From Rhododendron vialii (Eukaryota > Streptophyta > Magnoliopsida > Ericales > Ericaceae), in the NCBI RefSeq assembly GCF_030253575.1, contig NC_080563.1, forward strand, positions 11,985,001-12,049,000: a DNA stretch of 64,000 nucleotides. The letters run 5' to 3'. The notes beneath the pieces were generated by a model. That model saw nothing but the letters and a program-made list of their open reading frames with translations. It ran no database searches and had not been told where the DNA came from. A program made the position numbers and the translations under genes. Positions 23,058-35,910 of the stretch are shown here, piece after piece (the first letter of the stretch is position 1; every line of letters begins with the position of its first letter).

Positions 23058-23734
23058 TGTGGGGGCGTGATTTCTTCGTGATCCTTCTGGTGCGGCTACC
23101 TCCGAGTATGGGATCGTGAATGCTAACGCCGGTCTTGATGTACCTGCAGAACCGGAGGGGGCTGTTCCTCCGGGAAGAAGCTCCGATGGATAAGTCAGTA
23201 GGTGGAGAGAGGGAGAAGTTTAGTAAGAACAATATGTTGGAAAGAGAGAAGTGTTGTTCAAGACCAGATTAGGGATCCCCCTCTCAGTGGTATTGCTTCT
23301 CTATTTATAGGCAAAGGGGTAATGTGCTGAGCAAGTTGGCTCTACTTTCCACGTGTCGCATTCTGCTTGGATGGCGCCTTCCAGCCGGATCATTTAATGA
23401 ACACCATTTCCCAAGTCTTACAGAGCCACATGGGCCGATGTCAGAAAGGTCACATCGTTCAGAGCCGTCACTTCGAATATCTGATACGACAGCTCACGTA
23501 TCACAAGATATTTCAGGAAAGTTCCATAATCATCTATACTCGGTGAACCCTCATCTAACACATAATAACTTCCCGAGCTTCGGAGATTATTTCCGAAGAA
23601 CAACGTGTCCGAACAAGAGGAAATCCCGAACGTCAGGAAAGTGGAAGGGGAACTTGAACGCATCCTCGTTCGGCGGAGGCACGCGACGCTCGGTGACGCG
23701 TTAATCTATCCTTCGGATATTTCGGCCCCCTACA
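23058..23734 (-). repeat. 5' LTR of the Tat element
   Basis: 677 bp, same length as the 3' LTR, with about nine substitutions between them by eye. The minus-strand TATA box CTATAAATAG at 23301-23310 marks the U3/R region that would drive gag-pol. Confidence 0.93.
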
Positions 23735-23739
23735 GTTCC

Positions 23740-24652
23740 AATAGTTAATCATGCATCAACATATAGCAAGAATAGTTTAACGATCTATAATAATGATAGT
23801 GAGTGGTGAGGCAAAGCCTGTTTACCCACCCATTTCGGTGTGGTTCTATATGAGATTGCCAAAGAATAGAACGCACTCACCAGAAGTTTTGAATTGGGTT
23901 TATAGTTCTTCAGAATTATTTGAGGTGCTTGTAAGCTGTCCGGACTCTTTGTTATCCAAATTTTTTTGAATTCAATAATATCTTTTGTTTTGAATTTTAG
24001 ACCTGGGAGAAAGCAAATCCTTTTAAGTGTGGGTCTTGACCGCCAAAAAGAAGGGAACAAGAGAATGTGGAGACCATTTTCCAGGGAAACCATTCCAATC
24101 GAAAAAATGGGGGATTTTTTTTCGTTTCTTTTTTGGGGTAAGTTAAAAATAGGAAATGTTTAAGTGAAGGAGGAGAAAAGAGTGTAGCTTAAGATACAAT
24201 TTTGTTTGTTTCGATGTGTTCGGAACACGTAGTTCACGAACAAAAGAGTTTTACTACATTTTTACCTTTTCTCCGTGTTTAGTTGACATTAATAAGAAAT
24301 AAATTCCTACCATCAGTGGCTTGCAATGGCGGACGATCCATGATTTGATGTTGGACTTCGGTGACCAAATTGACAGTATAAAAAATCCTTTAGGGATAAA
24401 AGCATTGGCTCCGAAAAACAACGAAAGAGATCCATCCTCTGTTTGACATTGTATCGAACAGTTAACAAGTAAAATTGGAGTTGAAGAGCACTGAGAAATC
24501 AAGTCCAAGAGCTTTGGCATTCATTTCCGAACTGAAATTGGCAGCAGAATTGGAGACACGAATAAAGTCTGGTACAGTGTTTGACATATAACCCAACAGT
24601 TGCATACCTCAACGAGCTAACAGGGCAAAAAAAAAAACGTACTTTTTTTGTA
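23740..24652. other. Duplicated P450 upstream module, no gene
   Basis: Non-coding DNA between the Tat element and the 3' end of gene A. About 23800-24250 resembles the upstream region of gene A (29140-29640) and of the relic at 31680-32045; shared pieces include GGGAAACCATTC, GGAGGAGAA and TTTTGTTTGTTTC. It was probably the promoter flank of the P450 fragment at 8955-9480 before the Tat insertion split them. About 24400-24510 resembles 32440-32530. Confidence 0.6.
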
Positions 24653-27600
24653 TTATTCATAAAACTTCAAGCAAGATAACCTTTGTGTGGGGATGGCAAT
24701 CAGAGGTTTGCTTTTCTTCATAACCACCCCAAACTTCTCAGAAAGATCAAGCTCTTCGTCCTCCGGTAGTTTCCAATTGAATGAATGTAAAAGTGAAGCC
24801 AACACATACATAACCATTTTCTCAGCCAGTGGGATTCCAGCACAAATTCTCCTCCCCGATCCAAATGGAAGAAACTGAAAGTTGTTTCCATGGTAATCCC
24901 ATTTGCTAGCATCACTCAAGAACCTCTCAGGCTTGAACTCGGACGGATCATCCCAAGCCTCAGGATCTCTATGCATCGCCCAAACGTTCAAAAATACTCG
25001 GGTATCCTTCGGTATAGTGTATCCGCCGACTATGGACGATTGGTTTGGACGCTTGGGGACTAGGAGAGGGAGGGGAGGGTGCAGTCGGAACGTTTCCTTT
25101 AAGACTGCATCCAAGTAGTGTAATTTGGGCAAGTGGGATTCTTCTACTTCGCTGTCCAGACCTACGATGCCTGATAATTCTTCTTGGACTTTTTTCATCT
25201 TCTCTGGTTTATGTATCAGCTCTGCCATCACCCACTCCACCGTGGTTGCAGTAGTGTCCGTTCCGCCCACCACAATGTCCTGTCGTAGAAATTTGGAATT
25301 AATTAAAGGTTAAATTTCACGGATATATTTCTATATTCTATAATTTGAATGTTATTGGATTTCCGATATTAGAGAATAGGCCTAGTCAATAGTGGAAGAA
25401 TGTTGTGACCAACTATGTTTTGCTTACCATCTAGTGGGTGGAAGCCTAGACTGGGGTGGTAGCCTAGTGGTGGACGACTCACTCACCGGGTTTGGTGTGC
25501 AGACAACACTCTGTTGTGCCTTTCAACCTTGCTCGTCTGGTTTTAACCAACTAGCCCTCGATTAGGAGGTAGAAATCTATGGGTAATTGGTCCCTCTCGA
25601 GACTCGCTGTGGGCTTAGAGTCCCTATGGTCACGAACAGAAAAGGTTGTTCTAGCCTGTCGTCCATTCCACCCACGAAGTTCTCCATTTTTTTCGTTTAC
25701 CGCTTGATCCAAAGAAGCCTTAAAACTGCAAAGGAGTAAATCATGGCATAGATAATCTTGATGAGACCTACTAAGGACCTTTTTGTTGCTACTTACGAAG
25801 GACCTTTTTCAGCTTATTTAAGCTATTTTGAGGGAAAGTAGGAAGTTGAGTCAAACCCTCTAACACAGACTCCAATGTGCAAAAAAGTTACAAGTATAAT
25901 TATATCGGTCTTGCCATTGTCAGCTCATTAGGCAGGCTAACGATAAGCACACTAGAAGATATAGAAAATATATATTTATGTGTACTTTTTAAACCCTATA
26001 ATACACATTCACACACCTACTATTGTCAGCTTGTTAGGCTGATTTTAGAATTTTCTAAATTATAGTATGAAGTTTTATGGCCATAAAAAGTAGGACAAAG
26101 CTATGGTACACAGGGTATACCGTATATCTAAATTATGGCAATTTGTGATTTTCATTACGACGATTTGTGGTTTTCTAATACATATTTTTTATGTTAGTTA
26201 CGACTTCTACTTTAAAATTTATCTGTTGAACAATTCATTAGCAGGTTACTCATAGTTAAAAAATATTGTTATTATGTAACCATAATTATTCGTACCAGAA
26301 ACCATAATACTTGTACCCCCACCAAATATATGTGTACAATATCATAAATTAAATAATGCTATCCACAAATGTTATGACAACACCATAAATTGGCATTATC
26401 TTACCACAATGAGTTGTACCAAAAATTCTTTGACACGTATGATATTCCGTAACAAAATTAAAATATGTCGTACCAGAATCAACAATTGTTATACTCAAAT
26501 AAAATACATGTGTAAAATACCACAAATTCAGTAAAATAACCAAATTTGTTATGACAACACCTAAAATTGTCATTTTCTTACCACAACGTGTCGTATCAAA
26601 AGAAAACATATTTAAATACTACAAATTATATAACAAACCATAATTGTTATGACAATACCATAATTTGACATTTTCATGCCCACAACTGCTATAGCAAAGG
26701 AAATTGATTAAAATATTTCATAACAAGACCAAAATACCACAAATTCAGTAATATAACCAAACTTGTTATGACAACACCATAAATTGACGTTTTTATACCC
26801 ATAACGTGCCATATAAAAAAAATTCAATCGGAATGTTCAGTTAACGATAGTTATAATTAACAAAATACAAAACCATAAATTCAGTAATATAACCAAATTT
26901 GTTATGACAATACCATAAATTGACGTTTTAATACCCACAACGTATCGTATAAAAAAATTCAATCGAAATGTTCAATTAACGATAGTTATAATTAGCAAAA
27001 TACCATTCCACAAATTCAGTAATATAACCAAATTTGTTATGACAATACCATAAATTGACGTTTTCATACCCATGTGTCGTATGAAAAAAATTTAATCGGA
27101 ATATTCAGTTAATAATAGTTATAATTAATAAAATACCAAACCATAAATTTAGTAATATAACCAAATTTATTATGATAACACCATAAATTAACGTTTTCAT
27201 TCCCACAACGTGTCGTATAAAAAAATTCAATCAGAATATTCAGTTAATGATAGTTATAATCGGCAAAATACCATACCATAATTAAACGTCGTTAGCGAGT
27301 ATTTTTAGAATGATCGATCATAACTGTTAGAATATCAAGTCATACGATATTCAGCACTGTCACCAAAATTAGATATCGACAAGTGCGTAATCGAAAAAAT
27401 TTAATGTATCCAGATACAAGAATGAAGTTGATCGCTTATCATTAGACCCTTAATCAGACAAAAAAAATCCTTGTACTATTGAATTCGAGTGCCGATGAAA
27501 GGGCTTTCTAAACCCTATTGAGACAAAAAATTACATGATATTTAATCAACAAATATAGCAAAATCAATGGTTTTGATCGTCATTATTGTGTCGCGGTTGC

Positions 27601-27767
27601 AAGTCAACCGTATATTCAGTTACACCAGAGAAATGAGTTTTATATCAAGTATATTGAATGCACAATTCTAAATGTTCTTTTGGTACGACACATTGTGATA
27701 AGAAAATGCCAATTTTTTGTGTTGTCGTAATAATTATGGTTATGTTATATAATTTACAGTATTTTAC

Positions 27768-27819
<52 letters not shown>

Positions 27820-29049
27820 AGGAAGAGAGAATAACCTATTACCTCCTAAGCCATTTTTTCATTTTATTAATTGATTTAATAAATGAGTGGTCCGGATTAT
27901 TCACTTTTAAATCCAATGATTTAAAATCATGGTACGTATGGTATACTCTCTAATAAATGGTATGTACCATAGGACTACCCCAAAAAGTATTTGGTAAGGA
28001 AAGGAAATTACCAGCAACATGGCCTTAATTTGTTGCAGAGTAATTGGCACTGAAACGTCTTCCTGCTCCTTCAGCTCCAAAAGGATCTGTATAAAATCCT
28101 TCTTTCCTTTTCTCTTCAATCCATCCTCCTGATCTCCCTCTCCTCTACTTATTTTCATCCGTGCCTCTAATATAGGATCAAGAATTCGCTCAACCCATTG
28201 CAACAATCTCTTCATTTCCCTCTCCACTCCCTGCACGTCAAACCTTGCAAGAATCCGGAAGAAATCCGACATGTTTGGCTTCGCAAGTAGCTCGACCATT
28301 TTTAATATCACGGCTCGAAACTCGATCCCAATGCTATCATCCCTCTGGCTATCAACCGTGCTCCCCCACAACATGCTCATTACCACGTTAAGCTCTGTCA
28401 GAAACGTTATTTCACTGACTTCCACCGCCGTGCCAATCTTGCTATGCAACTCTCTGATGGTCCTCTTGACCTCGTCTCTTCTCAGATTGTAAGTATCCTC
28501 CAAGCTGGTATTACTCAGCATCTCTCTGACAAACAGTTTACGCATGGTGCGCCAGTAGGAGCCATATGGAGACCACGCGATATCGACTCCTCCATATGTG
28601 CCAGCTAATGCTGCAATAGGAGGGTCACGGTTGGAAAAAACCGTGTCCTTATCACGAGTGACCTCTTTTGCTAGAGACGGCGAGTTTAACACGACACACA
28701 GTTTTCCCCCCAACCATAGCTTGTAGATTGGGCCATATTGGTGAGCTAATTCCGCGAATTGTTGGTGCAAGTTTGTGCCTAGAAACGGGAGGTATCCGAC
28801 CATAGGCAAGCCACGGGGTCCAGGTGGCAAGGGAGCTGTAATCCGGTTTCTTGACTTGAGAAATGTCCATCGGTAGTAGAAGATGGGCAGTAGCAGAATT
28901 GAGATGGTGAGAACTGCTCGAGCGATCTCGTCTTTCTTGTTCCCAGCATCCCACCACCATGTCCATTGGTTGCTTATTGTGGATACAATCTTATGTAGAA
29001 CATCTGAAACCATTGCGAGAAAACTAAGAAGCAATAATATGTTTTTCAA
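24653..29049 (-). CDS. Cytochrome P450, CYP706-like (gene A)
   Basis: Two exons: 29049-28012 (346 codons) and 25279-24653 (208 codons plus stop), phase-0 intron of 2732 bp, 554 residues. It is a haem-thiolate monooxygenase expected on the ER membrane, using P450 reductase. It shows a hydrophobic N-terminal segment (residues about 43-60), the proline hinge PPGPRGLP, I-helix GGTDTT (about 351-356), K-helix ETFR (408-411), PERF (463-466) and haem loop FGSGRRICAG with the Cys ligand at 492. The family call rests on the overall match to CYP706 (YLPFLGTNLH, TYGGVDIAW, GGTDTTATTVEWVMAEL). The N-terminus is about 40 residues longer than usual; Met13 is an alternative start. It appears intact and has no intron where genes B and C have one. 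Known CYP706 substrates include sesquiterpenes and aldoximes; its own is unknown. Confidence 0.9.
25440..25640 (+). repeat. Possible SINE-like fragment in the intron of gene A
   Basis: GTAGCCTAGTGGTGGACGAC resembles the A-box region of tRNA-derived plant SINEs. A convincing B box was not found at the expected distance, so this is a weak call. No coding potential. Confidence 0.3.
26350..27285. repeat. AT-rich minisatellite, unit about 133 bp, in the intron of gene A
   Basis: Four clear copies run from about 26740 to 27285, each with AACCAAATTTGTTATGACAA, a CCATAAATTGACGTTTT block, a CGTGTCGTATAAAA block and GATAGTTATAATTA. Spacing between copies is about 132-138 bases. More diverged partial copies extend left to about 26350. 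Non-coding. Confidence 0.8.
27772..27818. repeat. (GA)n microsatellite
   Basis: About 23 uninterrupted GA units, in the intron of gene A close to exon 1. Read on the transcribed strand it is a (TC)n tract. Confidence 0.97.
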
Positions 29050-31498
29050 GAAATAAGAACAAGTATATTTAGTGCAACTTTTTGAATGGTTGTGTTGATG
29101 GTATTTGAGCCTTGGAGAAAAAAAATAAGTAGGGTGAATGATTGCAAATAGTGAGGCAGAGCGTATTTATCCACTCATTTAGGTGCCGTTCAAAATGGGA
29201 TTGCCAAAGGTCAGAAAGAACAATCCAGAGCTAAGACATGTTGGGAATCTCTCCCATGTGGAGGGTTATGGGAGTGGGGCCCTCCCAGTTGAATTGTGTG
29301 CCCATAGATTGGGCTGAGGTCATGCATGGCGGAAATCACTCCCTCCTTTGCCTATGAGATCAATTGTATTGCTCTGGTTTTGGGTGTGTGCTAGACAGTG
29401 TGAGGCAGAGAGAGTGTGAGCGGAGAGGCTGCCCTTTGGGGGAGCGGGGCAACCACTTTAAACAATCTGGAGACGATTGTTTAAAGACCTTTTTGATGGG
29501 GAAACCACTTTCTAGGGAAACCATTCTAAAATTAAAAAGATAAAAAAATGAAAAGGTGGATGGAGGAGAATATAGGAGTGCAGCTCAAGATTAAACAATC
29601 TGGAGACGATTTTGTTTCCCTAAGAACGTGTGTCACGGTCAACACATTAAACAATTTGGATATTGGTAAAGACCTTTTCGCTTTCAGGAGTTCAAGTTGA
29701 GATGAAAATGTTGACTTTGGGTGGCTCCACCCTTCTGTTGCTAGCACACTAGAAGAGACTTTGTGTGCAAAGCCTGCACTTCCCTGTTTACCAGCACATC
29801 TCCGTTGATGATTGAAGGCAAGTGGCCTACAAGTGGTCATTTAGTCCTTCTGTAGCCATGGAGTAATGGCTTTGTCTGGCATGGAAAATCTCAGGCGTGG
29901 GTTTGCATTAACTGCAACTGATTCTCCCATGCTTGTGAACAATGCACTGAATTGTGCCTATAAATGAAGGCACTAGTTTTCTGTAAGAATCATCTCTCTT
30001 GGACAGTGGAATTGGTCCACAAGATTAATAGAAGTGTGCGTTAGGTGGCCAGTTATAAAAAAGAATAGATTAGAAATAACGAATTAATGTGCTGATAGTG
30101 ACTGATATAGTGGACAAAGGAAAAGAGGGGGGCAACTGAAAGTGGAGACGACTTTTGATGGAAACCATCGTAACGGGACAAAAACCAAAATTTTATTGTA
30201 CTACAAAAGTTATACGATATAGGGAGTACATTTTTGGGCAGAGATTCTGGCTCTGCCACTGAATGGAGGAAAATAGTGCACCTCAAGGATGTGGGTACAC
30301 TTTCGGTTGTTTCGATCACATGGAAAATGTACACTTTCCATTGCCGGTAACCGTTTTCCGGCCGGTATTTCCCGAAACGGCCGGTAACGACTGGTATTTG
30401 GTCCGGAACGGTATTGGGGTGTTAGGGTACCGGTTTTCTTCAAAACCGGTACGTACCGGCCGGTACGGAACGGGACTAATAACTATGATCGCAAGTCCAA
30501 ACAACAGTAGTAGCTTCTAGTGAAGGACAATCCAATGTCAGAGAGTAAAAAAATAAAAATAAAAAAACCTACAGGGATATAGTTGGGTTTGGAAAGTCTA
30601 ATTCGGTTTGGCTGTGTTTCGCTAACTATTTAGGGTTCGACTATGCGAAACAGCCGATGTAACTCTAGTGCTCTCTCCTTCGAATTACAGAGGAAAATGG
30701 TAAAAACAATGGATGTCCCAGATTCCCAATTACATGTTTGGGGGACCATGTAAAATGTCTATGCCTAGCGTTCCTTTTTTTTTTTTTTCTTGATACACCT
30801 TGTGTTCCTTCTTTCTTGCTTGATTGTTCTTCAGCTATTGTGTGTGTTATGGATTGACCGATTTTTCAAGAAAGATAAGCGTTGGCTGTGAAAAAACAAC
30901 AGAGAAAGGTGTCCCTAATTGACACATTATTATTTTTTCTGGTCGAACCGAATATAGTTACCCTAATTGACACATTCTACCAAACAGGTAACAGGCAAAT
31001 AAAAGTTGGAGTACATATACGTCTTTTGCTAGATAAAATGGTGCCACAGTGGGACCCAAACGGCTGTAAGACTTGGAACAATAGAGAGAATGAAATAGCA
31101 GGAAAAAATTGAACAGGGCATAGCAGAAACTAATTCCTCCAAGAAGAACTAGACGCTTCTGTCCAATTTTCTCCAAACTCATTACGTACTAATATGCAGA
31201 AAAAGTTGTTGGAAGTTTTCTCACTTGTGTATTGGAGCACAAGTCTGTTTTGCATCACTGATTATCTCGGAAATTTAAGCTCTTACGATATGGAATCAAC
31301 AACGTATATCGATACATTTAGGTATCTCATTTACTTGCAACTGCGCATTGCACATATAGAGGCAACCAATGTGGGTGCACATTGATATGCATAGTCGCGG
31401 AACAGACAGAACTTCCAAATCCAGTTCTGATACTGACCCGTTTAAAGATTTGTTAACTGCAACTTAAATCTGAAATTTGAGTTACAGTTTGTTAGCTT
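29050..31498. other. Upstream region of gene A with duplicated modules
   Basis: No gene. About 29140-29640 is the proximal upstream module shared with 23800-24250 and 31680-32045. A further diverged copy of part of it seems present at 30070-30310 (GATGGAAACCATC, GGAGGAAAATAGTGCACCTC). About 31080-31200 and 31240-31440 resemble 32590-32700 and 32750-32920. A CCGGTA-rich patch is at 30330-30480. Confidence 0.55.
30330..30480. repeat. CCGG/GGTACC-rich palindromic patch
   Basis: Dense short palindromes such as GGCCGGTA, TACCGGTTTT and ACCGGCCGGTACGGAACGG, in otherwise AT-rich DNA. Likely a fragment of an inverted-repeat transposon; no ends found. Confidence 0.45.
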
Positions 31499-32060
31499 CC
31501 CTCCACCATGTCCATTGGTTGCAGATTTGTTAACAAAAGCTCGTGTAGAAGATACGAAAGCATTGTGAGAAACCTAACAAACTACTATATGTTTTATCAG
31601 GAAAAAGAACAAGCAAATAAACTGTTACTTACTTTTTGCTGTTGATACTATTTGAACTTGAGAAAAAAAGGAAGGATGAGTGGTACTTGTGAGGGGTTGA
31701 CGCGGAGCTCGGTTATCCACTCATTGGTTGTGGTTCAAAATGGGATTGCCATAAAACACCAGAAGCAAGACAAAGTAGTTACTGATAATGCAGAACAGTG
31801 TAGGGAACTAACAAATTATTCGTCACATATCAACCGATATAGCTGGTGTGGTAAATCGCACGGACTTGAAGTCATTGCACTCCAAGTGATCAGATGGTGA
31901 CAACTGAACGTGGAGAGCACCATTTAGGGAAACCGTTCTCATAAAATGGAAACTGATAAGGTGAGGGAGAATAACAGTGCAGCTCAAAATGAAAAAATCC
32001 TGGCACGGTTTCGTTTGTTTCACTGCCATAGGAAACGTACTTTCATAGACAGAATCAAAC
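31499..32060 (-). pseudogene. Relic of a CYP706-like 5' end and promoter
   Basis: Positions 31499-31650 resemble the 5' end of gene A near 28957-29110: a shared CACCATGTCCATTGGTTGC, then AAGCATTGTGAGAAA against AACCATTGCGAGAAA, then ATATGTTTTTCAAGAAA-like sequence. Positions 31680-32045 resemble gene A's upstream module. Nothing of the P450 body follows on the coding side; 31440-31498 leads into unrelated DNA. So a duplicated gene lost all but its first few dozen codons and its promoter flank. Not functional. Confidence 0.65.
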
Positions 32061-33162
32061 CGACCCTTAAGTCTCAATCAATGTGGGTCGGCTACATGAA
32101 TCAATTTTCACCATTGAACTCTATTGAGGTCGGCTAGAAGAATCCATTTTCTCCTTTGAACTCTGTCAAGGGCAGATTCATAATGATCATCGTTACTATG
32201 ACATAAGGATCTAATGGGCCTCTTACATGTTGACTGTTAGCTAAAGCACAACCCTCCTCATTTATCCAGGCTTGCGAAAATGTAACTCACGGAAAAAAGA
32301 TTTCCCAAATGAGTAAGTTTCCATTTCCTTTTCCTGCATTCAGTTGACACTAAGAAGTCCAAACAAAGTAGTTGTAATGGAGAACAATACCTAGTGTTCA
32401 GTTAACAAAGATTTAGTGATCATAACGGTAGTATTCAGAAATCAAGTCCGGTAGCTTTTAGTATTGGCACCGAAAAACAACCGAAAATCTAGTAAAGAGT
32501 TAACAGGCATGTAAAAATGGGAGCACATTCATGGCTTCTATTCAATACCGGCGAAATAAACAGCTGGTAACACCTGTAATACAATAGAAATTGCAGAATA
32601 GAAAATTTGAACAGGGGAAACATAGCAGTAACTGATTGCTCCATGAAAAACTTTACTCTTTATTCAATCTTCTCCACACTCATTACTCTGCAGAAAAGTT
32701 ATTGCATGTACACAATTATCTACTCTTGCCTTCGCTAGCAACCTTTTAGATGATAGATTATCTCGTAAGTTAACTTTAAATGGAACCAACAATGTATACC
32801 AATTTATATAAAGATCTCGTCCATATCTGACCCGGGTCAAACACAGAGGCAACCAAACTAGGTGCACGCCAATAAGCTTATCGAGGGAACATACAGATCC
32901 TGAAATCAAAGTTCCGATATACTATAATCGAGTATCCCAAAAATTAAAGCTTTTACAAAATGGGTCCTAGGCCGCATATCCATCTAACAATCTGCAATGC
33001 AGTAAAGATACAGCAAGTATTTTTCAGTGAATTAGTTTATATTTGGACCCGCATCTCATAAGATACTGTAACAGATAATACAATATCACCTTCTCCAATG
33101 GCCACTTATAACATAGAATCAGCACCTAGCAAAGAGTTTTTTCTTAAAGAGGCAATTTCTAT
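32061..33162. other. 3' flank of gene B, duplicated non-coding modules
   Basis: No gene. Blocks near 32440-32530, 32590-32700 and 32750-32920 resemble blocks upstream of gene A (about 30960-31020, 31080-31200 and 31240-31440) in the same order, which points to a tandem segmental duplication. Confidence 0.55.
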
Positions 33163-35910
33163 CTAGTCATAGAGAGCAGGATTAGATAGCCTTGCTGTTG
33201 GGATAGCCACGAGAGGTACCCTTTTCTTTAACACAATCCCAAACTTCTCCGAAAGGTCCAACTCTTCGCCTTCAGGCAACTTCCATTCGAAGGAGTGCAG
33301 AATCGAGGCAAGTGAAAACAAGAACATCCTCTCAGCCATGGCTATACCTGCACACATTCTTCTCCCAGAACCAAATGGGAAATAGCTAAAGTCACCACCT
33401 CTGAAGCCCAATTTCCCATCCAAAAACCTCTCTGGGTGAAACTCTGCCGGATTTTCCCAAATCAAAGGGTCCCTATGTATTGCCCAAATATTGATGAAAA
33501 CGCGAGTGCCTTTGGGAATTGTGTAACCTCCGATGATGCAAGTCTGGCTGGGGCAGTGAGGAACCATGAGAGGGAGGACAGGGTGCAAGCGCAGAACCTC
33601 TTTTAGTATGGCATTTAAATAGGGGAGTTTGTTTATGTGAGACTCTTCCACTATGCTGTCTTTGCCTACGACCATGTCTAGTTCTTGCTGTGCTTTCTTT
33701 AGGATTTCTGGTTTGTTCATCATTTCCGCCATGGCAAACTCTATTGCATTGGAAGTTGTTTCAGTTCCTCCAAGTACCATATCCTGCCAACAGATGACTT
33801 TCCATAACGCAAATGAATACCATCCAACGTTTTTATACCAATAGAGCAAATCCTATATATCACCAGGTTTTTCAGCTTTTACATCACTAGGATAAATAGT
33901 GAACTGTTGTTGTCTTCTTTCATATTCTTAACGACGTAGGATGTCAACCATTGTATCATACGTAAATTGCTCCAGGTTGTAGTCATGCTCTTGATCCATG
34001 TTCCACTATGATACAGACTCAATAAAATTAGATCTATTTTGTTTCTTGAACAAATTATTCCAACTTGAGAACAAATCATGAGCTAACGAAGCACGAAGCG
34101 GTAATGCAAATTGGTGACAGAAAAAACCAATGATATGCTGTTTACAATGTCAGATTTGAAAACTATGAACTTTTTAGTTAAGTCATACCATGAACAAGAC
34201 CTTTAGTTGGGTCATGGTCAAAGGAGTTTTGGCATCTCCTTCATTCTTCAGCTGCAACAAAACCTGCAAAAAATCCCTGCTCTCTTTGCCACCATCAAGT
34301 CCCAGTCCTCTATCCGTAATCGCATCAAATATCTTATTAAACCTCCCGACTAGTCCCATCATTTGCTTCTTCAGCCCTTGCAAATCAAACCAGGCCAAAC
34401 CGGGGAAAAAGTCGGACAAATTTGGCTTCCCCAAAAGCTCCATCGCCTCTGCCACCGCCACCCGGAAATCCACCCCGATCCTAGTCCTCTCTTCTTCCTT
34501 CATTGTTACCCCCCACAACATGCTCGTTATCGCATTCAGAGCCGTCAAAAACATGTGCTCCCCCACATTCACCGGTGATCCGACCTGACTGTGAAGATAC
34601 CTAACCAAGGGAGAGGGAGAAATTGGGTGATAACATATTATCAAACTTCAAGAAAAAAATGTCCATAACTTTCTCTCTAGGTAGTGTATCAAAATTTTAC
34701 TAAAACGAAGAAATGGAGATTGGGAGATGCAAGGGCAGTGTTGCAGTTAATAGAGGTTTTACTTAAAATTTCATCGTTAACAATTTGTGACATTTGCAAA
34801 TTGAAAGAGCCGCAAAAAATGTGGAAGAGGGGAATATGTTTTGAAATTTGAATGGGTCAATCCGAGAGCAATTGTGTTCAGATTCATTTTGTACAGATTC
34901 ATTTGTTAAAAGACAATGCGAAATTCAGCTCAATCAAATATCAGTGCTAGCTTGATCTAAAAATCGAAATCTTGAGTCAAAGAATTTTGAAGCTAAAAAT
35001 TACTAAATTTTAGATCAAGGAGTTACTGATACCAGCGCCGAATTTTCGCTTGATTATGCGGGAAAAAAAATTGAAAAATTCTGATTATCAAAGTGAGATC
35101 TAGGACACTCGACACCCTAGCCATTTGCCAAAAAAAAAAAAGTACACCCTAGCTGAGGATGAACAAAATAGCTCTTAGGTCAATCCTGCTAGTATGTGAT
35201 TAGGGCGATTGAAATGAATTTCTGTAACTATAGGTACCAATTGGTTATTGAAAAAAGAAAAATTATTGGGCACCGGCTCTTTCCCAGCGTGGTATGGGGC
35301 TCATGACAAAGTATATAGGTCCGAGTCCAATGTATAGCAGAAAAGAGACATGAGCCGTCATGTGGTGGCCCACGTACCTGACAGTATTCCGAATCTCTCG
35401 GCGGCGTAGGCCGTATACGGACTCGAGTGTGGCGCTTCCGAGCACCTCCCTCACACACACCTTCCTCAGCATCTGCCACCCCGGCCCATGCGGGCTGAAC
35501 ACTATATCGGAATGCCCTTTCGCCACGGCGTCGATCGCCAGCTCCGGCACGTCGCGGTTGGCGAACGTGGCGTCGTTGTCTCGTAGCACCTCACGCGCCG
35601 CTGCAGGAGAGCTGATCACGACCCCGACCTTGGTGCCGAGCTGGAGCCTCACGATCGGCCCGTAGGCCTGGGCCAGCGTTTGGAAGCACGTGTGGAGCTC
35701 AGGGTCGAGGAAGGGGAGGTTTCCGACCAGTGGGAGGCCGCGTGGGCCCGGCGGCAGAGGCGGGGTGTTCTTGGAAATCCATGCGGTCCAGGCTCCGGCG
35801 AGGAGCAGGAGGGAAACTGTGAAAAGTACGACGGTGATTTCGTAATCGACGTTGTTGAGTTGGAGCCATAATGAGGAAATGCTGTGGAAGAAATACGAGG
35901 AGAGTATCAT
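33163..35910 (-). CDS. Cytochrome P450, CYP706-like (gene B)
   Basis: Three exons, 521 residues: 35910-35378, 34600-34189 and 33783-33163. Intron 1 (35377-34601) is phase 2 and intron 2 (34188-33784) phase 0; all sites are GT-AG and the frame is open. It has an N-terminal membrane helix (TVVLFTVSLLLLAGAW), hinge PPLPPGPRGLP, I-helix GGTETTS (320-326), K-helix EVLR (377-380), PERF (432-435) and haem loop FPFGSGRRMCAG with Cys459. Length and motifs are typical of a microsomal plant P450. The second intron is at the position shared with gene A; the first is extra. It resembles copies C and D more than gene A: FAMAEMMNKPE and the VLHSQVG-type region are shared. Substrate unknown; the family includes terpene and aldoxime oxidases. 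Intact by sequence. Confidence 0.92.

Larger units (their letters stand above)
10047..23734 (-). mobile_element. Tat-lineage Ty3/gypsy retrotransposon with antisense gene and nested solo LTR
   Basis: Complete element on the minus strand: 5' LTR at 23058-23734, 3' LTR at 10047-10723, each 677 bp with TG...CA ends. A 5-bp duplication GTTCC flanks it (10042-10046 and 23735-23739). By eye the LTRs differ at about nine sites (1.3%), eight of them transitions, so insertion is recent. The primer binding site is next to the 5' LTR, and a purine tract GAGTTGAGGGG is next to the 3' LTR. Order from 5' to 3': gag, protease, RT, RNase H, a second plant-type RNase H, integrase, then a gene in antisense. 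The second RNase H and the antisense ORF are known marks of the Tat lineage. Gag and pol are broken by three stops and one nested insertion, so the copy is not autonomous. Confidence 0.93.
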
